Shown here piece after piece: positions 33,865-42,465 of a stretch of 64,000 nt of DNA. Origin of the DNA: Angelakisella massiliensis (GTDB lineage Bacteria > Bacillota > Clostridia > Oscillospirales > Ruminococcaceae); contig NZ_LT629944.1 in assembly GCF_900104675.1 (NCBI RefSeq), forward strand, positions 372,001 through 436,000. The letters are read 5' to 3'. The position numbers and the translations under genes were made by a program. The notes under the pieces were generated by a model. That model ran no database searches, was not told the DNA's origin, and saw nothing but the letters and a program-made list of their open reading frames with translations. Position 1 is the stretch's first letter; each line of letters begins with the position of its first letter.

Positions 33865-34536
33865 ATGTCCCAACCGGTGATCTTTTTTGTTACCCGCCAT
33901 GGGGAAACTCTTCTTAACCTGCTGGGACGGGTCCAGGGCTGGAGCGACAGCCCCTTGACGCCCCAGGGGGTACAGGATGCCTGCCTGTTGGCGGAGATGA
34001 TGGAAAGCATTCCCTTCCATGCCGCTTTTTCCAGCGACAGCGGCCGGGCGGTGGAGACTGCCCGGCTCATTTTATCCCGTGGGAACAGGGAGGGCCTTTC
34101 CCTGCGGCAGGACCGCCGCCTGCGGGAATGGTGCTTTGGCAGCCTGGAGGCTTTGCCTATGAAGGAATTGACAGAGGCTATTTCCCGGGGACTGGGAGGA
34201 TCGCTGACCATGGGGGAGATGAACGCCAGAATGGAAGAACTGCCCGACGCCATCAAACAGGCGGACCGCTCCGGATGGGCGGAGGGATTCGATGGGGTAC
34301 GCCGGCGGCTCATTTCCTTTTTCCGGCAGACGGCAGAGGAAACGTCAGCTCAGGGAGGAGGCAATATTCTGGTGGTTTCCCATGCCTTTTCCATCAAAAC
34401 CGTTCTCTATCTGCTGGCTCCCCAGCGGCTCGGTGAGGTGGAAAAAATACAAAACGCCAGTGTCACCACCATTCTTTGGCGGGAGGGCGTATTTGAGGTG
34501 CAGGCGGTAAACCAGCGCATCTTATCCAGCCAATGA
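33865..34536 (+). CDS. Histidine phosphatase family protein (phosphoglycerate mutase-like)
   Basis: A 223-residue protein of the histidine phosphatase superfamily, with the RHGE catalytic motif (VTRHGETLLN), an Arg in FSSDSGRAVETA, an acidic residue in LREWCFGSLEAL, and the second His in VVSHAFSI. The motif set fits a phosphatase rather than a cofactor-dependent mutase; the substrate cannot be told. An upstream ATG at 33859 is too close to the GGAGG site, so 33865 is preferred. It lies 44 bases after the zinc-ribbon gene. Confidence 0.85.
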   Translation: MSQPVIFFVTRHGETLLNLLGRVQGWSDSPLTPQGVQDACLLAEMMESIPFHAAFSSDSGRAVETARLILSRGNREGLSLRQDRRLREWCFGSLEALPMKELTEAISRGLGGSLTMGEMNARMEELPDAIKQADRSGWAEGFDGVRRRLISFFRQTAEETSAQGGGNILVVSHAFSIKTVLYLLAPQRLGEVEKIQNASVTTILWREGVFEVQAVNQRILSSQ

Positions 34537-34553
34537 AAGAACCCATTTGTCAG

Positions 34554-34591
34554 CAGGCGTGCTTTCACAGATTCTTCTGTGGGCGCGCCTG
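34554..34591 (+). terminator. Terminator after the phosphatase gene
   Basis: A 9-bp stem CAGGCGTGC with GCGCGCCTG (one wobble), a longer inner hairpin, then TTTCTCTTT. It ends the esterase-to-phosphatase unit. Confidence 0.65.
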
Positions 34592-34970
34592 TTTCTCTTT
34601 GCTGGGAACTCCTTCCCGGCCCTGGCTGAATTTCAGTTTTTTCCAGCCCTTTCAGGCTGTCAAGAAAGCACCTGTCATTATACCGCCTCACCTGTCTTTT
34701 TGCTGCCGGCAGTGTCAATTGTTCAAGAACAAGTTGCATCCACCCATTCCTCGCGGGGAATGAATATGCTATAAATGAATCAGTATCACCCTCTCAAGGC
34801 AGGAAATTTTTGAAAACTCCCAAAAGAACGCCATCCTTTGGCTCTGGAGGGCCCACCCCATCAATCCAGTGGGGCGCCGCTTTTTTCCACCATTGAGCCA
34901 TCGGTTTTCAGGTATGACTTTTCGGCAGGCACAGCTTCCCGCTTTGAGAGCGTCAGGAGGAGACCGTGTT
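34592..34970. other. Intergenic region upstream of the GH13 gene
   Basis: About 380 bases with no gene. It holds small inverted repeats (ATTCC/GGAAT near 34747-34760, and a CCCCAT/GTGGGG pair near 34856-34874) and TATAAA near 34772, which could be a -10 without a clear -35. Nothing else is recognisable. Confidence 0.4.
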
Positions 34971-37250
34971 ATGAAAAAGCAAAAGAATCCCCCGCTTCAG
35001 TCTCAATTATCGGAACATTCCCCACAGCCCAAGTCCCGGACCAAAGAATCACAGGACAAAAGGGACAACGCTGTGGCCTCAAGCAGCTCCACTGCTATTT
35101 CCAAAACCATAGAGGCCCCTGCAGAAAACACCGTCTCATCTCCAGAGGCCCCTTCCTCCCTTTCAAAAGACGCCTCTTCCAAAAAAGCTTCTGCCTCAAA
35201 GGGCAAGTCCCCTGTCCGTGAAGGGGGAAAGGTTCAGGCTCAAACTTCTCCCGCCGCCGAAGCTGCGGTATCCGCTGCCCAGGGTGACGAAAAAAAGAAA
35301 CCCACCAAAACCCGCCGCACTCCCGCCAAAAGGAAAGGCGCCGCTTCTTCCTCCGCCCCCCAAAAGCCGGCCTCACCCGAGGCGAACACCGGAGAGGCAG
35401 AGCAGAATTTCCAATCGGATTTTGACCGGCGTTTGGCCCGGTACCATGACGAATTGAAATGGCTCTATTGCGAGCTTTACAACGGCGATACCGCCGCCTT
35501 TGATTATTTTGTATCCATGCTCCGCCGCAGCTGGGAAGAGCGGAAGGAGCCTTTGCGGCAGCAGGATCTTCGCCGGGAGGCGGACCCCGATTGGTATCGC
35601 CGCCGGGACCTGCTGGGGATGATGCTGTACACCGGCGCTTTTGCCGGAACGCTCCAGGGAGTAAAGGAAAAGCTTCCCTACATTCAGGAGTGTGGGGTCA
35701 ACTATCTCCATCTGATGCCGCTGCTGCAAAGCCCCAAGGGACGCAGCGACGGCGGCTACGCGGTAGCGGATTTCCGTACTGTGCAGCCGGAGCTGGGCAC
35801 GATGGAGGACCTGGAGGAGCTGGCTGATTCCTGCCGTGGGGAGGGAATCAGTCTGTGCCTGGATTTTGTGATGAACCACACCAGTGAGGATCACCAGTGG
35901 GCCAGAAGAGCCCGGGCTGGAGAAGCGGGTTATCGCCAACGGTACTTTTTCTATGACAACTGGGACATTCCCCGGGAGTTTGAAAAGACGGTACCCCAGG
36001 TGTTTCCCACCACAGCGCCAGGCAGCTTTACCTGGCTGCCGGACTGCCATCAGGTGGTGATGACCAATTTCTACCCCTATCAGTGGGATCTGAACTACCG
36101 CAATCCCGTGGTGTTCAACGACATGACCGAAAATCTTCTGTATCTGACCAACCGGGGAATCGATATCATTCGTCTTGACGCCGTCCCCTACATTTGGAAA
36201 GAGCTGGGCACTACCTGCCGCAACCTTCCCCAGGTCCATACCCTGGTGCGGATGATGCGCATTGCCTGTGAGGTGGTATGCCCCGGTGTACTGCTGCTGG
36301 GGGAAGTGGTGATGGAACCGGCCAAGGTGGTTCCCTACTTCGGCACTCCCGACAAGCCTGAGTGCCATATGCTCTACAACGTCACCACCATGGCCACCAC
36401 CTGGCACACCCTGGCCACGGCGGATGTTTCCCTGCTTCGCCATCAGATGGATGCCGTCTGCGCTCTGCCCCGTGAGTTTGTGTTTCTCAATTATCTGCGG
36501 TGTCACGACGATATCGGCTGGGGGCTGGATTATCCCTGGCTGAAATGGCATTTCGGTACCGACGAGGTGGCCCACAAAAAATATCTCAACGACTTCTTTA
36601 CCGGAAAGTGGCCGGGAAGCAGCGGCCGGGGAGAACTGTATAATGACGATCCCCGATTGGGAGACGCCCGTCTGTGCGGCACTACCGCTTCCTTGTGCGG
36701 GGTGGAGGCAGCGGACTACGAGCGGGACCCCTTCAAGCTGGAGCGGGCCATCGCCTGCGATCTCATGCTCCATGCCTGGATGCTGACCCAAAGCGGTATC
36801 CCTGTTCTTTACAGCGGCGATGAAGTGGGGCAGCTTAACGACTATTCCTACCACCACGACGATGAAAAGTGGGATGACAGCCGTTACATCCATCGGGGGC
36901 GCTTCCAGTGGGATCTGGCTGAAATGCGTCATGACCTCCACACCCGTCAGGGCAAACAGTTTGAAGGACTGCGCCGTTTGGAGCGGCTGCGGGCCGGGGA
37001 GCCCTGCTTTGATGGAAGAGCCAATGTCTGGACCTTCCACACCGGCTCCCCCCATGTGCTGGGAGTAGGCCGCTGGTATCAGGGGCGCAAGCTGATTGCG
37101 CTGTTCAACTTCAGCGACCAGTACCTGACTGCCGGAGCGCCGGAACCGGGCGCTTTTGACGAGCTGATCTATGAGGAGCATTTTGACCAAATCAATCATC
37201 TGGAGCTGTATCCTTACGGCTTCAAATGGCTGCTTCAAATCGAAAAATAA
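34971..37250 (+). CDS. Amylosucrase-like GH13 enzyme with a disordered N-terminal extension
   Basis: A 759-residue alpha-glucan enzyme. Residues about 150-759 match amylosucrase/sucrose hydrolase: an all-helical start (QSDFDRRLARYHDELKWLY), LHLMPLLQSP, FVMNHTS, nucleophile Asp in IIRLDAVPY (about 403), acid/base Glu in LLGEVV (about 444), and the transition-state Asp in RCHDDIGW (about 512). Such enzymes cleave sucrose and transfer or release glucose. Residues 1-150 are Lys/Ser/Pro/Ala-rich and look unfolded, an odd addition for this family. No signal peptide is visible. ATG 34971 follows AGGAGGAG; an upstream ATG at 34869 is unlikely. Confidence 0.88.
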   Translation: MKKQKNPPLQSQLSEHSPQPKSRTKESQDKRDNAVASSSSTAISKTIEAPAENTVSSPEAPSSLSKDASSKKASASKGKSPVREGGKVQAQTSPAAEAAVSAAQGDEKKKPTKTRRTPAKRKGAASSSAPQKPASPEANTGEAEQNFQSDFDRRLARYHDELKWLYCELYNGDTAAFDYFVSMLRRSWEERKEPLRQQDLRREADPDWYRRRDLLGMMLYTGAFAGTLQGVKEKLPYIQECGVNYLHLMPLLQSPKGRSDGGYAVADFRTVQPELGTMEDLEELADSCRGEGISLCLDFVMNHTSEDHQWARRARAGEAGYRQRYFFYDNWDIPREFEKTVPQVFPTTAPGSFTWLPDCHQVVMTNFYPYQWDLNYRNPVVFNDMTENLLYLTNRGIDIIRLDAVPYIWKELGTTCRNLPQVHTLVRMMRIACEVVCPGVLLLGEVVMEPAKVVPYFGTPDKPECHMLYNVTTMATTWHTLATADVSLLRHQMDAVCALPREFVFLNYLRCHDDIGWGLDYPWLKWHFGTDEVAHKKYLNDFFTGKWPGSSGRGELYNDDPRLGDARLCGTTASLCGVEAADYERDPFKLERAIACDLMLHAWMLTQSGIPVLYSGDEVGQLNDYSYHHDDEKWDDSRYIHRGRFQWDLAEMRHDLHTRQGKQFEGLRRLERLRAGEPCFDGRANVWTFHTGSPHVLGVGRWYQGRKLIALFNFSDQYLTAGAPEPGAFDELIYEEHFDQINHLELYPYGFKWLLQIEK

Positions 37251-37263
37251 ATTTATTTTGGTT

Positions 37264-37302
37264 CCGTCCCGGCAAGAAAAACCTGCTTTCTTCCCGGGGC
37301 GG
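37264..37302 (+). terminator. Terminator after the GH13 gene
   Basis: A 9-bp stem (CCGTCCCGG with its wobble complement) and a run of six T. It lies 14 bases past the stop. The rest of 37303-37660 has no gene I can support. Confidence 0.7.
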
Positions 37303-37660
37303 TCTTTTTTCAGAGGCACCTTTTCCCCAGCCATCCCACTGGTATGGAAATGGTTTGTGTGTTACAATAAAGACAATGTATAGGGGTGTCCCAAAAGTTT
37401 CACACCCTTTCAGGAAAGGGCCGGTACTCCTGGAGGTAAGTCTTTCCTCCGGTTCCAGCGGGCGGGGTATGGGTTCAAGCCCATGGTTCACCTTTTACCA
37501 TTTCAAAGTGAAGCTCTTTTCAGTCAACAGATTTTCGGCAGTCTGAAAGTATAACGGCAGTTGTGTTCTTGGGAAACTCCTGGTTTTCCGGTTCCATCTC
37601 TTGGGGAGACTGCGGGAACATGACCACCGGTATAGTAAGTAAACAGGGAGGGATAAAGCC

Positions 37661-38230
37661 ATGACCAGCAGCGCGCAGCCTGGAGAACGAATGAAATACC
37701 GTTTGGCGGACGCCATGAAACTGTGCATGAAAAAGGCCCCTGTGGAAAAGATCACGGTCAAGGAGATCACCGAGGCTTGCGGCACCACCCGTCAAACCTT
37801 CTATCGAAACTTTCGGGACAAGTATGACCTGATCAACTGGTATTTTGATAAAATTCTGCTGGAATCCTTCGAGCACATGGGAGAGGGACGGACCATTTAC
37901 GAAGGACTGGTGAACAAATTCCGGTATATTCAGGATGAATCCTTGTTCTTCCGGGCCGCCTTCAAAAATGACGATCAAAATTGTCTGCGGGAACATGATT
38001 TTCATTTGATCATGGCCTTTTACACCCAGCGCATTGAAGAAAAGACCGGGCAAAAGCTGCCTGAGCAGCTGGCTTTTTTATTGGAGATGTATTGTCAGGG
38101 GTCCATTTACATGACGGTGCAGTGGGTGTTGGGAAAGCGTATCGCCACGCCTGAGGAGCTGGCCCAGTCCCTGGTTGATGCCATGCCTGCCCAACTGGCT
38201 GAACTGTTCCATCGTCTGGAGCTGCTTTGA
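37661..38230 (+). CDS. TetR/AcrR-family regulator
   Basis: A 189-residue regulator with an N-terminal TetR helix-turn-helix (KITVKEITEACGTTRQTFYRNFRDKYDLINWYF, about residues 30-62), then a ligand-binding domain that resembles the TetR_C_8 or DhaS-like type. The ATG has a GGAGGGATAAA context. It lies upstream of the repeat array and a FucO-type reductase, and either that gene or an unseen one may be its target. No ligand is suggested by the sequence. Confidence 0.85.
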   Translation: MTSSAQPGERMKYRLADAMKLCMKKAPVEKITVKEITEACGTTRQTFYRNFRDKYDLINWYFDKILLESFEHMGEGRTIYEGLVNKFRYIQDESLFFRAAFKNDDQNCLREHDFHLIMAFYTQRIEEKTGQKLPEQLAFLLEMYCQGSIYMTVQWVLGKRIATPEELAQSLVDAMPAQLAELFHRLELL

Positions 38231-38251
38231 ATCAAATTGAACTGATCTTTT

Positions 38252-38285
38252 TGGACCGATCTTTCACTGAAGTGACAGATCGGTT
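38252..38285. repeat. Left copy of a duplicated hairpin flanking the tandem array
   Basis: A 34-base sequence with a hairpin (ACCGATCT...AGATCGGT, 38255-38284) downstream of the TetR gene. It is repeated identically at 38931-38964. The sequence differs from the hairpin flanking locus A (12945), but the arrangement is the same. Confidence 0.9.
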
Positions 38286-38287
38286 GA

Positions 38288-38930
38288 GTGTGCCGAAGGG
38301 ATTCGGCACACTTCCAGGGGGACCCAGTCCCCCTGGATACGATTCTGGTTCCTGATGAAACCAGAATCGATACCCCCGGTTTCGCGCCCCGGTGGGCGCG
38401 GGTCGTGGTATAAAAATCAGGCACATGTCCCTCTGCGTGTGCCGAAGGGATTCGGCACACCTCCAGGGGGACCCAGTCCCCCTAGATACGATTCTGGTTC
38501 CTGATGAAACCAGAATCGATACCCCCGGTTTCGCGCCCCGGTGGGCGCGGGTCGTGGTATAAAAATCAGGCACATGTCCCTCTGCGTGTGCCGAAAGGAT
38601 TCGGCACACCTCCAGGGGGGCCCAGTCCCCCTGGATACGATTCTGGTTCCTGATGAAACCAGAATCGATACCCCCGGTTTCGCGCCCCGGTGGGCGCGGG
38701 TCGTGGTATAAAAATCAGGCACATGTCCCTCTGCGTGTGCCGAAGGGATTCGGCACACCTCCAGGGGGACCCAGTCCCCCTAGATACGATTCTGGTTCCT
38801 GATGAAACCAGAATCGATACCCCCGGTTTCGCGCCCCGGTGGGCGCGGGTCGTGGTATAAAAATCAGGCACATGTCCTGATTTTTATGATTTTGAAATTT
38901 GCTTTTTCACGATTTGGTTTTTGTACAGTC
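38288..38930. repeat. Structured repeat element, locus B: four tandem 149-base units
   Basis: Units begin at 38288, 38437, 38586 and 38735, exactly 149 bases apart, more than 95 % identical; the last runs on through a tail to 38930. Each holds hairpins GTGTGCCG...CGGCACAC, CCAGGGGGAC...GTCCCCCTGG, CGATTCTGGTT...AACCAGAATCG and a GC-rich stem. In units 1-3 the final AAAAATCAGG arm lacks its partner, which only the last unit has (CCTGATTTTT). Relative to locus A, stem bases change in pairs (for example TAT/ATA to AC/GT in stem 2). Tail end TACAGTCTG matches locus A. Not a CRISPR: there are no variable spacers. Confidence 0.9.
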
Positions 38931-38964
38931 TGGACCGATCTTTCACTGAAGTGACAGATCGGTT
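38931..38964. repeat. Right copy of the duplicated hairpin
   Basis: Identical to 38252-38285 and followed here by a run of seven T, so this copy looks like the functional terminator, perhaps of the TetR gene. Confidence 0.9.
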
Positions 38965-39074
38965 TTTTTGTCACTTTCTTTTTGCCCCAAAGATTGTTAA
39001 AATGTAGACATGAAGAGCCGGAACCACACCAGGCGGAACCGGCAAACAGCGGTATGAAAAGGAGACTGATGAAA

Positions 39075-40220
39075 ATGGCCAACAGAATCATGCTCAATGA
39101 AACCTCTTATCATGGCGCGGGCGCCATCAACGAGATCGCTACCGAAGCCAAAGCCAGAGGCTTCCGGAAAGCCTTTGTCTGCTCCGATCCGGACCTGATC
39201 CGTTTCGGCGTCACCGGCAAGGTGACCAAGGTCCTGGAGGACGCGGCTATCGACTATGAAATTTATTCCGATATCAAGGCCAACCCCACCATCGAAAATG
39301 TACAGAACGGTGTGGCCGCTTTCAAAGCCGCCAAGGCAGACCACATTGTTGCCATCGGCGGCGGGTCCTCCATGGATACCGCCAAGGCAATCGGCATTAT
39401 CATCGCCAATCCCGAGTTTGAGGACGTCAGAAGCCTGGAGGGTGTCGCTCCCACCAAGAATCCTTGTGTCCCCATCATTGCTGTTCCCACCACCGCTGGC
39501 ACTGCCGCTGAGGTGACCATCAACTACGTCATCACCGACGTGGAGCGGAAGAGAAAATTTGTCTGCGTCGATCCTCATGATATGCCGGTGGTAGCCATTG
39601 TCGATCCCGATATGATGGCCACCATGCCCAAAGGACTGACCGCCGCCACTGGTATGGACGCTTTGACCCATGCCATTGAAGGATATATCACCAAGGCCGC
39701 CTGGGAAATGACCGATATGTTCCATCTCAAAGCCATTGAGATCATCTCCCGTTCCCTCCGGGGCGCTGTAGCCAATGAAAAGGCTGGCCGTGACGGCATG
39801 GCTCTGGGCCAGTATATCGCCGGTATGGGCTTCTCCAATGTTGGCCTGGGTATCGCCCATTCCATGGCTCATACTCTGGGCGCCGTCTATGACACTCCCC
39901 ACGGCGTGGCCTGCGCCATGATGCTCCCCATCGTGATGGCCTATAACGCGGAGTGCACCGGTGAAAAATATCGGGAAATCGCCCGGGCCATGGGTGTTGC
40001 CAACGTGGACCAGATGAGCGTGGAGGAATACAGAAAAGCTGCGGTGGACGCGGTACAGCAGCTCTCCATTGACGTAGGCATCCCCACCAAGCTCAGCGCC
40101 CTCAAGGAGGAGGACCTTCAGTTCCTGGCGGAGTCCGCCTATGCCGACGCCTGCCGTCCCGGCAATCCCAAGGACACCAGCGTGGAGGACCTTAAGGAGC
40201 TGTTCCGCAAGCTGATGTAA
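39075..40220 (+). CDS. fucO: Lactaldehyde reductase (iron-dependent alcohol dehydrogenase)
   Basis: A 381-residue group III alcohol dehydrogenase. It closely follows E. coli FucO: start MANRIMLNETSYHGAGA, the NAD loop AIGGGSSMDTAKAIG, PTTAGTAAEVT, and the iron-binding Asp/His set in DALTHAIEGY and the HSMAHTLGA and TPHGVACAM region. FucO reduces L-lactaldehyde from fucose or rhamnose breakdown to 1,2-propanediol. No fucose aldolase lies in the window. An alternative ATG at 39069 is too close to the AAAAGGAG site. It is a single-gene unit, followed by the T-box region. Confidence 0.93.
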   Translation: MANRIMLNETSYHGAGAINEIATEAKARGFRKAFVCSDPDLIRFGVTGKVTKVLEDAAIDYEIYSDIKANPTIENVQNGVAAFKAAKADHIVAIGGGSSMDTAKAIGIIIANPEFEDVRSLEGVAPTKNPCVPIIAVPTTAGTAAEVTINYVITDVERKRKFVCVDPHDMPVVAIVDPDMMATMPKGLTAATGMDALTHAIEGYITKAAWEMTDMFHLKAIEIISRSLRGAVANEKAGRDGMALGQYIAGMGFSNVGLGIAHSMAHTLGAVYDTPHGVACAMMLPIVMAYNAECTGEKYREIARAMGVANVDQMSVEEYRKAAVDAVQQLSIDVGIPTKLSALKEEDLQFLAESAYADACRPGNPKDTSVEDLKELFRKLM

Positions 40221-40381
40221 GGAAACATATCATTGCGCTGTCCTTTTTCAGGGGATCGCTTCCAGGGTGCGGCCGCATCCCGGGAGCGGTCCCCCGTTTG
40301 CTTTCTGAGGCAGCCATGGCTGGGAGAGGGCGCCCCGGCAGGTTCCAAAACTGACCTGGAGCTGTTTTTTTGAAATTCCTC

Positions 40382-40410
40382 TTGACTTCATCGAGTAAAA
40401 GTGGTACAGT
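40382..40410 (+). promoter_or_regulatory. Promoter of the T-box operon
   Basis: TTGACT (40382-40387), a 17-base spacer and TACAGT (40405-40410). The leader RNA should start near 40417. Confidence 0.75.
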
Positions 40411-40416
40411 ATTGCC

Positions 40417-40690
40417 AACAAATAGCGTTTAACGCGGTGATGGAGACCAATTAAGCCCTGAGAACCTTCCTGCAGAGAGCTGTCGGCTGGTGAAAGACAG
40501 CGGAGACTCAACGGCCCAAATACCCTCCTGAGCGGCCTGCCGAACAGCAATCAGTAAGCAGTGACGGGTGCGCCCGATACAGCGCCAGGGTCTGTTGGGA
40601 CCCGTTGAGGCCGTCCTTTGGGCGGTAAACTGAGGTGGTACCACGGGAAATTCTCGTCCTCTGCAAGATCAAATTGCAGAGGACGTTTTT
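40417..40690 (+). ncRNA. T-box riboswitch leader
   Basis: The leader shows the T-box marks in order: GGTGATGGAGA near 40436, the AGAGAG-type element (GCAGAGAGCTG, 40472-40482), GGTGAAA (40489-40495), then CTCCTGAGCGGC (40524-40535) after the specifier region. The T-box itself is AGGTGGTACCACGG (40633-40646), which pairs with uncharged tRNA ends. A terminator (CGTCCTCTGCAA with TTGCAGAGGACG, then six T) spans about 40655-40691. Counting from CTCCTGAG, the specifier reads ACC (Thr) or TAC (Tyr); I cannot decide. T-boxes turn on their operon when the matching tRNA lacks its amino acid. Here the next gene is not a tRNA synthetase. Confidence 0.85.
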
Positions 40691-40718
40691 TATTATCTAG
40701 TGAAGCAAAGGAGACAGG

Positions 40719-42359
40719 ATGATGGTCATTACAGACTTTTTGGAGCGCAATGCCCGGCTGTATCGGGATGAAACGGCTTTGGTGGAAATCAACCCCTCTC
40801 ACGAGCGGGACAAGGCGGTGACCTGGCGGGAGTTCAGCCTCATTGAGCGTACCCGTCCCGACGCCCCCTATCGCCGGGAAATGACCTGGAGCCAGTTTGA
40901 TAAAAAAGCCAACCGTTTCGCCAATCTGCTGCTGAGCCGGGGGCTGAAAAAGGGCACCAAGGTAGGAATTCTGCTGATGAACTGTCTGGAATGGCTGCCC
41001 ATCTATTTCGGCATTCTCAAGGCGGGATGTCTGGCAGTACCGCTCAACTTCCGTTATTCTTCCGAGGAGATCCAGTATTGCCTGGGTCTGGCGGATGTGG
41101 AAGCCCTTGTGTTCGGTCCTGAGTTTGTGGACCGGCTGGAGCCCATTCTCCCCGCCCTGGACCAAGTCCGTATCCGCTTCTATGTAGGCAAACAGGTTCC
41201 CGCCTTCGCGGAAAGCTATCAGGAGCTGGTGCGCTACTGCTCTTTGGAGGCGCCTCCCGTCTGCCTGGAGCAGGAGGACCTGGCGGCCATTTACTTCTCC
41301 TCCGGCACCACCGGATTTCCCAAGGCCATCCTCCATAATCACAGGGCCCTTTATTCCGCCTGCCTGACAGAGCAGCATCACCACGGCCAAACCCATGAGG
41401 ATGTATTTTTGTGCATCCCTCCCCTTTATCACACCGGCGCCAAGATGCATTGGTTCGGCTCTCTGATTTCCGGCGGCAAGGCGGTACTTCTGCGGGGCGT
41501 CTCCCCTCAATGGATCCTTCGGGCGGTCACCGAGGAGAAATGTACCATCGTCTGGCTGCTGGTGCCATGGGCTCAGGATATCCTGGACGCCATTGACAAC
41601 GGTTCCGTCAATCTGGATCATTATCTGCTGGATCAGTGGCGGCTGATGCATATCGGCGCTCAGCCGGTCCCCCCCAGCCTGATCCACCGGTGGCAGAAGA
41701 TTTTCCCGCACCACGCCTATGATACCAACTATGGTCTGAGCGAATCCATCGGCCCCGGCTGCGTCCATCTGGGAGTGGAGAACATCCACAAGGTGGGCGC
41801 CATCGGCAAACCCGGTTATCAGTGGCAGGCCAAGGTGGTGGATGAACTGGGCCGGGAGGTTTCCCAGGGCGAGGTTGGGGAACTAGCGGTCAAAGGCCCC
41901 GGCGTAATGCTGTGCTACTACAAAAATCCGGAGGCTACCGCTGAAGTGCTTCGGGACGGCTGGCTGTTCACCGGGGATATGGCCCAGGTGGATGAGGATG
42001 GCTTTATCTACCTGGTGGACCGGAAGAAAGATGTGGTCATCTCCGGCGGTGAAAACCTGTATCCTGTCCAGATCGAGGACTTTCTGCGCAGATATGACAA
42101 GATCAAGGATGTGGCGGTCATTGGTCTGCCTGATCCCAGACTGGGCGAGATTGCCGCCGCTATTATTGAAGTCAAGGAAGGCATGAGCTGCACCCAGGAG
42201 GAAATTGAAGCCTTCTGCCAGGAGCTGCCCCGGTATAAACGTCCCCGCAAAATCATCTTTGATCGTATTCCCCGCAATCCCACCGGCAAGATCGAAAAGC
42301 CCGCTTTGCGCAAAAAGTATTACCATGGCCGTTTGGTGGAGGCTCAAACAACCAATTGA
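40719..42359 (+). CDS. AMP-dependent acyl-CoA synthetase/ligase
   Basis: A 546-residue adenylate-forming enzyme. It has the AMP-binding P-loop-like motif IYFSSGTTGFPKAI, YGLSESIG, the TGD motif (LFTGDMAQVDEDGFIYLVDRKKDVVISGG) and the C-terminal catalytic Lys in NPTGKIEK (about 532). Its first 45 residues are somewhat longer than usual for fatty or aryl acid-CoA ligases. It activates a carboxylic acid to an acyl-CoA or acyl-adenylate; the acid is unknown. A T-box precedes it and the symporter gene follows by 106 bases, so an amino-acid-linked acid is possible. Start ATG 40719 or 40722. Confidence 0.88.
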   Translation: MMVITDFLERNARLYRDETALVEINPSHERDKAVTWREFSLIERTRPDAPYRREMTWSQFDKKANRFANLLLSRGLKKGTKVGILLMNCLEWLPIYFGILKAGCLAVPLNFRYSSEEIQYCLGLADVEALVFGPEFVDRLEPILPALDQVRIRFYVGKQVPAFAESYQELVRYCSLEAPPVCLEQEDLAAIYFSSGTTGFPKAILHNHRALYSACLTEQHHHGQTHEDVFLCIPPLYHTGAKMHWFGSLISGGKAVLLRGVSPQWILRAVTEEKCTIVWLLVPWAQDILDAIDNGSVNLDHYLLDQWRLMHIGAQPVPPSLIHRWQKIFPHHAYDTNYGLSESIGPGCVHLGVENIHKVGAIGKPGYQWQAKVVDELGREVSQGEVGELAVKGPGVMLCYYKNPEATAEVLRDGWLFTGDMAQVDEDGFIYLVDRKKDVVISGGENLYPVQIEDFLRRYDKIKDVAVIGLPDPRLGEIAAAIIEVKEGMSCTQEEIEAFCQELPRYKRPRKIIFDRIPRNPTGKIEKPALRKKYYHGRLVEAQTTN

Positions 42360-42465
42360 TCCAGTGTTGAACCGTGTTTTCCCAGAGAGCTGATGCTGCG
42401 GACCATAGGGAAAACTCCCCTTTCTTCACTGGTTTTCAAGTCCATTCCAGAGAGGAGTCTTCTTT

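Noticed and set aside
37380-37500. Another decayed copy of the structured repeat after the GH13 gene
   Set aside because: Only a short hairpin-like GTGTC...CAC similarity and a GC-rich block; the tail hairpin and element ends are absent.
38107-38871. Minus-strand open frames of 100-125 codons across the tandem units
   Set aside because: They are by-products of the repeat: the 149-base period shifts the frame in each unit, and none has a ribosome binding site.
38288-38930. Possible CRISPR array
   Set aside because: The 149-base units are nearly identical over their whole length and have no unique spacers; no cas genes are near.
40417-40690. T-box as leader of a missed tRNA synthetase gene
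   Set aside because: The frame from 40719 has complete acyl-CoA synthetase motifs and no synthetase class I or II signatures; no gene lies between leader and 40719.
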